Assembly (NCBI GenBank): GCA_964593405.1 | Contig: CAZQIO010000010.1 | Coordinates: 1 to 21,753, forward strand | Length of the DNA stretch: 21,753 nucleotides | From: CAZQIO01 sp964593405 | Lineage (GTDB): Bacteria > Patescibacteriota > Minisyncoccia > Minisyncoccales > GBS-2 | Direction of reading: 5' to 3' | Shown here: positions 13,221 through 19,769 of the stretch, piece after piece | How the letters are laid out: each line of letters starts with the position of its first letter | Numbering within the stretch: the stretch's first letter is position 1 | The notes under the pieces: model-generated | Told to the model about the DNA's origin: nothing | What the model saw: only the letters and a program-made list of their open reading frames with translations | Database searches by the model: none | Translations under genes and position numbers: made by a program

Positions 13221-14660
13221 ATGGAAAAAAAATTTGAAAAAGAAAAATTGATTAAAAAATCTGAAAATTTTTCTCAATGGTACATTGATGTGATTTTAAA
13301 AGCAGAACTGGCAGAATATGCCCCAGTGAAAGGCTGTCAAATTTTCAAGCCCTATGGATATGCCGTTTGGGAATTGATCCAAAAGTTTTTAAATGAAAAA
13401 ATAAAGGAAACAGGAGCAAAAAATGCCTACTTTCCAATTTTCATTCCAGAGAGCCTTTTGAAAAAAGAAAAAGAACACGTTGAAGGGTTTTCTCCAGAGT
13501 TAGCGGTGGTGACAATGGGGGGAGGGCAAGAATTGAAAGAAAAATTGGTTGTAAGGCCAACTTCAGAAACGATAATGTATGAAACTTTTGCTAAATGGGT
13601 CAAATCTTGGCGAAATCTTCCTCTCAAAATTAATCAATGGGCAAACGTTGTGAGATGGGAAAAAAGACCGAGGCTTTTTTTGAGGACAACTGAATTTCTA
13701 TGGCAAGAAGGTCACACTTGTCACGCCACCCAAAAAGAAGCCAAAAGAGAGGCAACGAGGGCCCTGAAAATGTATGCTAATTTTTACCGAGAATTTTTGG
13801 CCCTTGATGGTTATTTGGGCCGAAAATCAGAATCTGAAAAATTTCCGGGAGCTGAGGCTACTTTAACTTATGAGATTTTGATGCCAGACGGAAAGGCCTT
13901 GCAAGGTTGTACTTCCCACGATCTTGGTCAAAATTTTTCAAAAGCTTTTGGAATAAAATTCGTTGACAAAACAGGCAAAGAAAAATTTGTTTGGCAAACT
14001 TGTTGGGGTTTTACTACAAGATCAATCGGCGCAATCGTTATGGTTCATGGAGACGACAACGGTCTAATTTTTCCTCCAAAAATCGCTCCAATTCAAGTAG
14101 TGATAATTCCAATTTTTAAAAAGAATTTAAATTTAAAACTTAAAGAGTATGCAGAAAAAGTGAAAAAAACTCTTGAAGGTTTTAGGGTCGAGGTAGATTT
14201 GAGGAAAGAATATTCTCCGGGGTGGAAATTCAATGAATGGGAACTAAAAGGGGTTCCCTTAAGAATCGAAGTTGGAGAAATTGAACTGAGAGAAAAAACT
14301 GTCACATTGGCGAGAAGGGATAATTTTGAAAAAAAGAAAGAAAAATTAAAAAATGTAAAAGAAAAAGTAAAAGAAATTTTAGATGACATTCATTCCTCTC
14401 TTTTCAAAAAACACTCAAAATTCACAAGAGAAAACACAAGAGAGGTGAAAAATTTTGAAGAATTTAAAAAGACAATAGAAACAAAAAAAGGATTTATTAA
14501 AGCCTTTTGGTGCGAAAACAGAGAATGCGAAGAAAAAATCAAGCAAGAAACAAAGGCTACTACCAGGTGTTTACCTCTAAAATCAAAAAAAGAAAAGGGA
14601 AAATGTATAGTTTGTGGTAAAAATGCTTTTTATAAATGGATTTTCGCCCAAGCTTACTAA
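13221..14660 (+). CDS. proS: Prolyl-tRNA synthetase, archaeal/eukaryotic type
   Basis: A 479-residue class II synthetase that charges tRNA-Pro. It is the short ProRS form without the bacterial editing insertion between motifs 2 and 3. Recognisable segments are the ENFSQWYIDVILKAELAEY start, VVRPTSETIMYE near 112, motif 2 FLRTTEFLWQEGHT near 153, and motif 3 WGFTTRSIGAIVMVHGD near 255. The C-terminal domain has Cys pairs (CENREC near 430 and CIVC near 462) of the zinc-binding extension and ends in Tyr, as this type does. A tRNA-Pro gene lies 1.5 kb upstream. Confidence 0.95.
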   Translation: MEKKFEKEKLIKKSENFSQWYIDVILKAELAEYAPVKGCQIFKPYGYAVWELIQKFLNEKIKETGAKNAYFPIFIPESLLKKEKEHVEGFSPELAVVTMGGGQELKEKLVVRPTSETIMYETFAKWVKSWRNLPLKINQWANVVRWEKRPRLFLRTTEFLWQEGHTCHATQKEAKREATRALKMYANFYREFLALDGYLGRKSESEKFPGAEATLTYEILMPDGKALQGCTSHDLGQNFSKAFGIKFVDKTGKEKFVWQTCWGFTTRSIGAIVMVHGDDNGLIFPPKIAPIQVVIIPIFKKNLNLKLKEYAEKVKKTLEGFRVEVDLRKEYSPGWKFNEWELKGVPLRIEVGEIELREKTVTLARRDNFEKKKEKLKNVKEKVKEILDDIHSSLFKKHSKFTRENTREVKNFEEFKKTIETKKGFIKAFWCENRECEEKIKQETKATTRCLPLKSKKEKGKCIVCGKNAFYKWIFAQAY

Positions 14661-14666
14661 ATAGCC

Positions 14667-15710
14667 ATGTTTGAGAAAATTTTAAATTTCCTTTCAGAGG
14701 ATATTGCCATCGATTTAGGAACCGCCAACTCTGAAGTCTATGTGAGAGGAAGAGGAATAGTTCTCCAAGAGCCTTCAGTTGTGGCTATTAACCAAAAGAC
14801 AGGTCAAATATTGGCAGTCGGGTTGGAGGCTAAAAAAATGGTTGGAAGAACTCCTTCTCATATTGTCGCCATCAGGCCCTTACGCCACGGAGTGATTTCA
14901 GATTTTGAGACAACAGAACAAATGCTCAAATACTTTATTGAAAAGGCAAGAAGAAAAAAAATCATCGGTCCCCGAGTGATAGTTGGGGTTCCTTTGGGAG
15001 TCACTGAAGTGGAAAAGAAAGCTGTTTTGGATGCTGCAAAATCTGCCGGGGCAAGAGAGGTTTTCTTGATTGAAGAACCAATGGCCGCTGCTATCGGGGC
15101 TAGGCTTCCAGTTCAAGAACCAACTGGTCATTTTATCGTCGACATTGGAGGAGGAACGGCAGAGGTAGCCGTAATTTCTCTTGGAGGAATAGTCTTGGGT
15201 AAAAGCATTAAGGTAGCCGGAGACAAACTGAACGAAGACATCATCCGCTTTGTTCAGGAAGAATATAAACTTTTAATTGGAGAAAGAATGGCAGAGACTG
15301 TTAAGATTGCCATCGGTTCTGCCTACCCTTTAAAAGAAAGAAAACAATTTCCAGTTCGGGGCAGAAACTTGGTTACTGGTTTGCCAGAAGAAATTTTAAT
15401 TTCTGACGAGGAAGTGAGAAAGGCAATGGAAAAATCAATCAATCAAATTATCAACGAAATCAAAGAAGCCCTAGATGAAACCCCACCAGAACTTTTGGCC
15501 GATATTATGAGCAATGGAATTTATCTAACAGGAGGAGGGGCCCTTTTGAGGGGGTTGGATATCTTAATAAAAAAAGAAACAAAAATTCCAGTAAAGATTG
15601 TTGAAGATCCTCTAACAGCGGTCGTAAGAGGAGCTGGGATGGTTTTAGAAAATTTAGATGAACTTCGAGAAGTACTCATTCAAACAAAAGAGCTTGAACC
15701 ACCAAAATAA
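14667..15710 (+). CDS. mreB: MreB, actin-like cell-shape protein
   Basis: A 347-residue bacterial actin. The nucleotide site shows IAIDLGTANSEVYV (about 13-26), VDIGGGTAEVAVIS (about 158-171) and YLTGGGALLRGL (about 288-299). The N-terminal MFEKILNFL segment is amphipathic and suits membrane binding. It would polymerise beneath the membrane and guide wall synthesis; mreC, mreD, rodA and pbp2 do not follow, so the gene is detached from the usual cluster and sits between proS and gatC with gaps of 6 and 4 bases. Confidence 0.96.
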   Translation: MFEKILNFLSEDIAIDLGTANSEVYVRGRGIVLQEPSVVAINQKTGQILAVGLEAKKMVGRTPSHIVAIRPLRHGVISDFETTEQMLKYFIEKARRKKIIGPRVIVGVPLGVTEVEKKAVLDAAKSAGAREVFLIEEPMAAAIGARLPVQEPTGHFIVDIGGGTAEVAVISLGGIVLGKSIKVAGDKLNEDIIRFVQEEYKLLIGERMAETVKIAIGSAYPLKERKQFPVRGRNLVTGLPEEILISDEEVRKAMEKSINQIINEIKEALDETPPELLADIMSNGIYLTGGGALLRGLDILIKKETKIPVKIVEDPLTAVVRGAGMVLENLDELREVLIQTKELEPPK

Positions 15711-15714
15711 ACAA

Positions 15715-15999
15715 ATGATTGATAAAGAAAAAGTTAAACAAATTGCCAAATTGGCCAGGTTGAGGCTTTCAGAAAAAGAAATAGAACAAATGCAAAAGGA
15801 GCTTTCTTTAATTTTAGAACATTTCGAAAAACTCAAAGAAGTTGATACTTTAAAAACAAAACCAATGTTTTATCCAGTTGAACTAAAAAATGTCGTCAGA
15901 GAGGACGAGCCAAAAAAAGAAAAAGTAGAGGTTGCAAAAATAATAGAACTTTTCCCAGACAAAAGAAACGGTTTTTTAAAAGTTAAAAAAGTAATTTAA
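15715..15999 (+). CDS. gatC: GatC, subunit C of tRNA-dependent amidotransferase
   Basis: A 94-residue protein with the GatC pattern: IAKLARLRLSEKEIEQM near the start, LILEHFEKLKEVDTL in the middle, and the REDEP motif near 63. It stabilises GatA in the GatCAB complex that converts Glu-tRNA(Gln) or Asp-tRNA(Asn). The ATG at 15715 is chosen because the longer in-frame reading (15658) would run back into mreB. gatB is not in the window. Confidence 0.93.
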   Translation: MIDKEKVKQIAKLARLRLSEKEIEQMQKELSLILEHFEKLKEVDTLKTKPMFYPVELKNVVREDEPKKEKVEVAKIIELFPDKRNGFLKVKKVI

Positions 16000-16000
16000 A

Positions 16001-17443
16001 ATGGAGCTTGAAAATTTAACAATTCAAAAAATCAAAGAGGGACTACAAAAAAAAGAATTTTCGGCAACCGAATTAACTCTAGCTTTTTTAGAAAAAATTG
16101 AAAAGGAAGATAAAAAAATAGGAGCCTTTTTAACAATTTCTGAACAATTAGCAAAAAAACAAGCTAAAAAAATCGACGAAATGATTTTGGAAAAAAGGCC
16201 ACTGCCTCCTTTAGCTGGTGTTCCCTGCGCAATAAAAGACAACATTTTGGTAGAGGGCCTAAAGTGCACTGCCGGATCGAAAATTTTGGAAAATTACATT
16301 GCCCCTTTCGATGCCACCGCTGTCAAAAAATTGAAAAAGGCAGGGGCGATCATTTTGGGAAAAACAAACTTAGACGAATTTGCCATGGGAAGTTCAACTG
16401 AACGCTCGGCCTTTAAAATCACCAAAAACCCTCTTGATTTGGAAAGAGTTCCTGGCGGCTCTTCTGGAGGTTCGGCTGCAGCAGTGGCAGCTGGATTTTG
16501 TGTTTTTGCCTTGGGTTCAGATACTGGTGGCTCAATCAGACAACCTGCTGCTTTTTGTGGAATCGTTGGCCTAAAACCAACTTATGGTTCAGTTTCTAGA
16601 TTTGGTTTGATTGCCTTTGCTTCTTCTTTAGATCAGATTGGTCCAATGACAAAAACAATAGATGATGCAAAAATTGTTTTTAAAATTATCAGAGGAAAAG
16701 ACGAAATGGACAGCACCTCAGTTGAAGTCAAAAAAGTAAATTCAAAAGTAGAAATTGAAAAATTAAAGATTGGAGTTCCAAAAGAATATTTTCTAGAGGG
16801 AATAGAAAGTGAGGTCAAAAAAGTTATTGAAGAAGCTATTGAAGAATATCAAAAACTCGGAGCCAAAATAGTGGAAATATCTTTACCTCATACAAAATAT
16901 GCTCTGGCTTGCTACTACATTATCGCTCCCTGTGAAGCTTCATCGAATTTAGCAAGGTTTGATGGGATAAAGTATGGATTTTCAAAAAGGGAAGATTTAA
17001 CAACAAAACCCCAAAGCATTTTGGACGTTTACTTTCAAAGTAGGGGAGAGGGCTTTGGTCAAGAAGTGAAAAGGAGAATTATGCTTGGCACCTTTGCTCT
17101 TTCTGCCGGCTACTACGATGCTTATTATCTGAAGGCTCAGAAAGTTAGAAATTTAATCAAACAAGATTTCAAAAAAGCCTTTGAGAAAGTAGACGTTATT
17201 TTTACTCCAACCTCCCCAACTTTGCCCTTTAAAATAGGAGAAAAAACAAAAGACCCGATAAAAATGTATTTGTCCGATATTTTTACAATTCCTGTTAATC
17301 TTGGAGGATTACCAGCAGTTTCCATTCCGGTTGGAAAGGTTGGACATTTGCCAGTGGGACTTCAAATTATCGGAAAGGAATTTGAAGAAGAAAAAATTTT
17401 AAACGTAGGAAAAATTTATGAGCTTTCAACAAATAATCAATGA
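16001..17443 (+). CDS. gatA: GatA, amidase subunit of tRNA-dependent amidotransferase
   Basis: A 480-residue amidase-signature protein. The Ser-cisSer-Lys triad can be placed at Lys79 (PCAIKDN), Ser154 (PGGSSGGSAAA) and Ser178 (DTGGSIRQPA), the same numbers as in characterised GatA proteins. It releases ammonia from glutamine for amidation of misacylated Glu- or Asp-tRNA by GatB. One base separates it from gatC and its end overlaps the next gene by 26 bp. Confidence 0.97.
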   Translation: MELENLTIQKIKEGLQKKEFSATELTLAFLEKIEKEDKKIGAFLTISEQLAKKQAKKIDEMILEKRPLPPLAGVPCAIKDNILVEGLKCTAGSKILENYIAPFDATAVKKLKKAGAIILGKTNLDEFAMGSSTERSAFKITKNPLDLERVPGGSSGGSAAAVAAGFCVFALGSDTGGSIRQPAAFCGIVGLKPTYGSVSRFGLIAFASSLDQIGPMTKTIDDAKIVFKIIRGKDEMDSTSVEVKKVNSKVEIEKLKIGVPKEYFLEGIESEVKKVIEEAIEEYQKLGAKIVEISLPHTKYALACYYIIAPCEASSNLARFDGIKYGFSKREDLTTKPQSILDVYFQSRGEGFGQEVKRRIMLGTFALSAGYYDAYYLKAQKVRNLIKQDFKKAFEKVDVIFTPTSPTLPFKIGEKTKDPIKMYLSDIFTIPVNLGGLPAVSIPVGKVGHLPVGLQIIGKEFEEEKILNVGKIYELSTNNQ

Positions 17444-17945
17444 AATTTTAAACTTTATTTTGTACCCGAAATTTGAAGGTTGGCTTTTGACAATTAAAAT
17501 GACATTTTTGGGTTTTGGCCTTTTCTTTTTTGGTTACACAATTTGGGCTCTTTTTAAAACCAGTTGGTTAAAAAGAGCTATTTTAATGGATTTGAAAGAA
17601 TTTTTTAGTTATAAACCCTTTTACACTAAAAAGTTTCTAGCAAAATGGAAAAAAATAGAAAAAAGATTAGAAAGTCCAATTGAGGCAGATTGGAAATTGG
17701 CAATTTTAGAAGCCGATGATTTGCTGAAAGAATCTCTCAGTTATGTTGGCTATCCAGGGGAGACGGTTGAAGAAAAACTAGAAAAGATGCCAGAAGATAC
17801 AATTTCAAATTTAGAGGAGTTAAAAAAGGTAAGGAAAATAAAAGAGGATATTATTGAAGATCCAAATTTTAAATTAACGCAAGAACAAGCAAGTCAAGTT
17901 TTGAAAGCTTACCAAAAAGCCCTCTCTGATTTACAAGTGATTTAA
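17418..17945 (+). CDS. Unknown membrane protein with helical cytoplasmic domain
   Basis: A 175-residue protein that I cannot assign. It has a hydrophobic segment at about residues 27-47 (MTFLGFGLFFFGYTIWALF), a preceding amphipathic stretch, and a charged helical C-terminal part (about 75-175) with FEGW near the start and the segment SPIEADWKLAILEADDLL near 86, which seems the most motif-like part. The ATG at 17418 lies inside gatA in another frame, overlapping by 26 bp, so it is likely translationally coupled. Last protein gene before the fMet tRNA. Confidence 0.75.
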   Translation: MSFQQIINEILNFILYPKFEGWLLTIKMTFLGFGLFFFGYTIWALFKTSWLKRAILMDLKEFFSYKPFYTKKFLAKWKKIEKRLESPIEADWKLAILEADDLLKESLSYVGYPGETVEEKLEKMPEDTISNLEELKKVRKIKEDIIEDPNFKLTQEQASQVLKAYQKALSDLQVI

Positions 17946-17965
17946 AATTTGGTAAAATTTATAAT
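17930..17965 (+). promoter_or_regulatory. Promoter of tRNA-fMet/Met/Asp
   Basis: TTTACA (17930-17935), 17-base spacer ending in the TGG extension, TAAAAT (17953-17958). A second, perfect TATAAT box at 17960-17965 lies 8 bases before tRNA-fMet and could start transcription at the first tRNA base, though its -35 position is poor. Confidence 0.6.
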
Positions 17966-17973
17966 ATTAGTGC

Positions 17974-18045
17974 AGCGGGGTGGAGAAGTAGTATCTCGCC
18001 AGCCCCATAAGCTGGAGATCGTGGGTGCAATTCCCACCCCCGCAA
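17974..18045 (+). tRNA. Divergent initiator tRNA-Met (anticodon CAT)
   Basis: Acceptor positions 2-7 (GCGGGG with CCCCGC) pair perfectly, while position 1 (A) faces A72, so the first pair is broken as in initiator tRNAs. The A11:U24 pair, another initiator trait, is present. The anticodon stem CCAGC/GCTGG closes loop CCCATAA (CAT). Oddities: C33 instead of U33, no run of three G:C pairs at 29-31/39-41, T at 19 instead of G, and G55 in the T loop TGCAATT. CCA is not encoded. Confidence 0.85.
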
Positions 18046-18051
18046 CAAAAA

Positions 18052-18122
18052 GCCGGAGGGTAGGCTGGTGTCTAAGGCCGTCTCATAAGCGGTCAATGTG
18101 GGTTCGATTCCCAACTCCGGCA
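18052..18122 (+). tRNA. tRNA-Met or tRNA-Ile2 (anticodon CAT)
   Basis: Acceptor GCCGGAG pairs with CTCCGGC, with discriminator A. The anticodon loop CTCATAA gives CAT on a weak stem with two G:U wobbles (GCCGT/GCGGT), and the T loop TTCGATT is normal. The D arm is atypical: position 8 is G, not U, and only about three pairs form. With an intact 1:72 pair it is not the initiator. Elongator Met and lysidine-modified Ile2 cannot be told apart here. Confidence 0.8.
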
Positions 18123-18125
18123 AAT

Positions 18126-18201
18126 GGGGGTGTAGTTCAGCCCGGTCTAGAACATCCGCCTGTCACGCGGAAGATCGTGGGTTCAAATCCCATCACCCCC
18201 G
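18126..18201 (+). tRNA. tRNA-Asp (anticodon GTC)
   Basis: Acceptor GGGGGTG pairs with CACCCCC, with discriminator G as expected for aspartate. The anticodon stem TCCGC/GCGGA closes loop CTGTCAC, and the T loop is TTCAAAT. It lies 3 bases after the preceding tRNA. Confidence 0.95.
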
Positions 18202-18214
18202 CAAAAAATCTTAA

Positions 18215-18243
18215 TTGACATTTTTTGTTCTGTTTTTTACTAT
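18215..18243 (+). promoter_or_regulatory. Promoter of the 3D-domain gene
   Basis: Perfect TTGACA (18215-18220) with TACTAT (18238-18243) after 17 bases; TATAAA overlaps at 18241-18246 with a 20-base spacer. The ATG follows 9-12 bases later, so the leader is very short. Confidence 0.55.
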
Positions 18244-18255
18244 AAACTAACTCCA

Positions 18256-18735
18256 ATGAAACCCTGGCGAAAGATTTTGTTTTTCTTTCTTTCTTCTCTT
18301 TTTCTCTTTTTTGAATTTCCCTCTAGGGCTGAGGAAAGTTTTTTATTTGAACTAAAAATTCCTCAATTTGTAATATTTCAGCAAAATACTCTCTTTCCTA
18401 TTCCATCTCAAAATACCCCAAAAAAGACAAAAAAAATCATTATTCCAGCTATCGTTACTGCTTACTCTTCAACGCCTTGGGAAACAGATCAAGATCCTTT
18501 TGTTACAGCAGCTGGCACTTTAGTAAGGGATGGGGTAGTAGCAAATAATCTTTTGCCTTTCAAAACAAAAATTAAAATCCCAGAAATTTTTGGAGATAAA
18601 GTTTTTGTAGTTGAGGACCGGATGAATAAAAAATGCCCCAAACACCAATTTGATGTTTGGTTTGAAGATTATTTTGAGGCTCTAAATTTTGGAAAAAAAG
18701 AAACCTACGTCGAGATTTTGCCTAATGAGAACTAA
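18256..18735 (+). CDS. Secreted 3D-domain protein
   Basis: A 159-residue protein. The N terminus has KPWRK, a hydrophobic stretch and FPSRAEE, a signal peptide probably cut after about residue 25. The C-terminal part (about 65-155) matches the 3D domain, the six-stranded barrel named after three conserved Asp: IVTAYSSTPW, DGVVANN, VVEDRMN and FDVWFEDY are visible, with the acidic residues that mark a peptidoglycan-lytic site. In other bacteria such domains occur in lytic transglycosylase-type or cell-wall proteins. Only the domain and a short linker are present, with no peptidoglycan-binding module. A role in wall remodelling is inferred. Confidence 0.85.
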   Translation: MKPWRKILFFFLSSLFLFFEFPSRAEESFLFELKIPQFVIFQQNTLFPIPSQNTPKKTKKIIIPAIVTAYSSTPWETDQDPFVTAAGTLVRDGVVANNLLPFKTKIKIPEIFGDKVFVVEDRMNKKCPKHQFDVWFEDYFEALNFGKKETYVEILPNEN

Positions 18736-18744
18736 TAATTGAGC

Positions 18745-18772
18745 CTCCAGCCGAGCAAAAGCGAGGTTGGAG
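18745..18772. terminator. Hairpin between convergent genes
   Basis: CTCCAGCC (18745-18752) pairs with GGTTGGAG (18765-18772) through 8 pairs including one G:U, with an inner GC-AAAA-GC tip. It lies between the 3D-domain gene and the convergent endonuclease unit. Neither strand has a good T-run, so terminator function is a guess. Its GCCGAGC core also occurs in the palindromic stretches at both window ends. Confidence 0.4.
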
Positions 18773-18779
18773 AAAAGCG

Positions 18780-18790
18780 TGTGCCCGGGG
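18780..18790. repeat. Distal copy of the tRNA-Leu 3' end
   Basis: TGTGCCCGGGG is identical to 19572-19582 in tRNA-Leu. It lies 19 bases past the endonuclease stop codon, whose surroundings form a 7-bp hairpin (CTTCAAA 18803-18809 with TTTGAAG 18814-18820). Confidence 0.6.
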
Positions 18791-18809
18791 AAGGATTGCA
18801 TTCTTCAAA

Positions 18810-19565
18810 TCATTTTGAAGCAGAAACTTTTTGATTTAAATGCCAGCCAATTTTCGAAGGATAGTTTCGTTTTACATAAGTCCTTCTCTTTATCAATTTC
18901 CACTTTTCAAAAATTTGGTGTTTGCGAGGAAGAAACAATGTGGGATTGTTGCCATACATAAATTTTGCTAGTTTTTCACAATCATCGATATAAAAGTAAA
19001 TAGCATATTGGGGAATTTTGCTCATTGTTTGCATTTCTTGGTGAATGGTTTTTTCGGGGATCTTGAGTGCTCTACAAAGGCGTTGATTAAGTTGAGCAAT
19101 AAAAGGAAAACTAGTACTTCCAAACCTTGCCTTTATTTGAGGGGTTCCATTGACTTTGTAAATATAAACTGTTCCGTCTCCATCAAAAAATCCTCGAACG
19201 AAATCGGAAAAATATTTCTGAGGGACTTTTATTACAAAAGGTTGATAACTTTTCCTGGGTACGATTCCTAACTTTAATAAATCTTTACAAATTTTTTGAT
19301 AACCGATTTGAAGACGATAATACATCTCTTTTTTATCGCGACCGGAGAATTTTAAACTGATTTTTTGCCGAGCGCCCATTACTTTTCTTATTTTCTCTAA
19401 AAGGTCGTAATCCTTACAAGTAATGTCTAAGGCAAATTGTTTGTTTTTGTCTTTTTTGGTTCTTTTTATGCATAAACATCCATCGGCCACAATAAGACCC
19501 AAAACATAACTCATCTCAGAACTCCAAGAACTAAAGAAATTCTCATCAATAGGCAACTTCTTCAT
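18810..19565 (-). CDS. LAGLIDADG homing endonuclease
   Basis: A 251-residue protein with two LAGLIDADG motifs: SYVLGLIVADGCL (about 19-31, Asp28) and DFVRGFFDGDGTVYI (about 121-135, Asp130). It is thus a single-chain, pseudo-symmetric enzyme able to cut a long asymmetric DNA site as a monomer. The basic C-terminal tail (KLIKRRTYVKRNYPSK) suits DNA binding. The ATG at 19565 is chosen because the in-frame extension to 19646 runs through tRNA-Leu. It starts 8 nt after the tRNA 3' end and must share the tRNA-Cys/Leu transcript. It lies in no intron or intein: tRNA-Leu is complete and no host protein flanks it. Confidence 0.9.
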   Translation of the reverse strand: MKKLPIDENFFSSWSSEMSYVLGLIVADGCLCIKRTKKDKNKQFALDITCKDYDLLEKIRKVMGARQKISLKFSGRDKKEMYYRLQIGYQKICKDLLKLGIVPRKSYQPFVIKVPQKYFSDFVRGFFDGDGTVYIYKVNGTPQIKARFGSTSFPFIAQLNQRLCRALKIPEKTIHQEMQTMSKIPQYAIYFYIDDCEKLAKFMYGNNPTLFLPRKHQIFEKWKLIKRRTYVKRNYPSKIGWHLNQKVSASK

Positions 19566-19571
19566 AAACTC

Positions 19572-19582
19572 TGTGCCCGGGG
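19572..19582. repeat. Proximal copy of the tRNA-Leu 3' end
   Basis: TGTGCCCGGGG, including the acceptor 3' strand and discriminator of tRNA-Leu, is identical to 18780-18790. The two copies bound the endonuclease gene. Confidence 0.6.
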
Positions 19583-19660
19583 TGGGACTCGAACCCACAA
19601 GGAGTTTTTCACCCCAAAGGGTTTTAAGCCCTTCGCGTATTCCCATTCCGCCACCCGGGC
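19574..19660 (-). tRNA. tRNA-Leu (anticodon TAA)
   Basis: An 87-nt class II tRNA. Acceptor GCCCGGG pairs with CCCGGGC and the discriminator is A. The anticodon stem AAGGG/CCCTT closes loop CTTAAAA, giving TAA, followed by a long variable arm and T loop TTCGAGT. There is no intron. One base separates it from tRNA-Cys, and the endonuclease ATG lies 8 nt downstream. Confidence 0.96.
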
Positions 19661-19661
19661 G

Positions 19662-19733
19662 AGGCCTGGGTGGGAATCGAACCCACGTATGCGGGATTTG
19701 CAGTCCCGTGCTTTACCACTTAGCTACCAGGCC
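19662..19733 (-). tRNA. tRNA-Cys (anticodon GCA)
   Basis: Acceptor GGCCTGG pairs with CCAGGCC, with discriminator T, the cysteine identity element. The anticodon stem CGGGA/TCCCG closes loop CTGCAAA, and the T loop is TTCGATT. CCA is not encoded. It starts 15 bases after the rbfA stop. Confidence 0.96.
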
Positions 19734-19740
19734 AAAATTA

Positions 19741-19769
19741 ATTTTATCTCATTTTTTCTCTTTTTTCAA
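19741..19769 (-). promoter_or_regulatory. Promoter of tRNA-Cys/tRNA-Leu/endonuclease
   Basis: Minus strand: TTGAAA (19764-19769), 17-base spacer, TAAAAT (19741-19746), ending 7 bases before tRNA-Cys position 1. The transcript would start at or next to the first tRNA base. It lies within the 3' end of rbfA and its hexamers equal those of the tRNA-Pro promoter. Confidence 0.6.

Larger units (their letters stand above)
18780..19582 (-). mobile_element. Putative homing-endonuclease unit at the 3' end of tRNA-Leu
   Basis: The 11-base sequence TGTGCCCGGGG occurs at 19572-19582, where it is the end of the acceptor strand, discriminator and next bases of tRNA-Leu (minus strand), and again at 18780-18790 just beyond the endonuclease stop codon. 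On the minus strand the distal copy is preceded by a T-arm-like stretch (4 of 5 stem pairs, 7-nt loop). This is the layout left when an element inserts into a tRNA 3' end and restores it. No integrase is present. The element would be about 790 bp. Confidence 0.5.

Noticed and set aside
17949..18218. 89-residue ORF across the three plus-strand tRNAs
   Set aside because: It is translated tRNA sequence. The same holds for ORFs across tRNA-Ala/Arg (41-274) and tRNA-Leu/Cys (19573-19893).
19574..19660. Group I intron in tRNA-Leu(TAA), as in cyanobacteria, hosting the endonuclease
   Set aside because: The anticodon arm is uninterrupted and the tRNA is complete; the endonuclease lies after the 3' end, not inside it.
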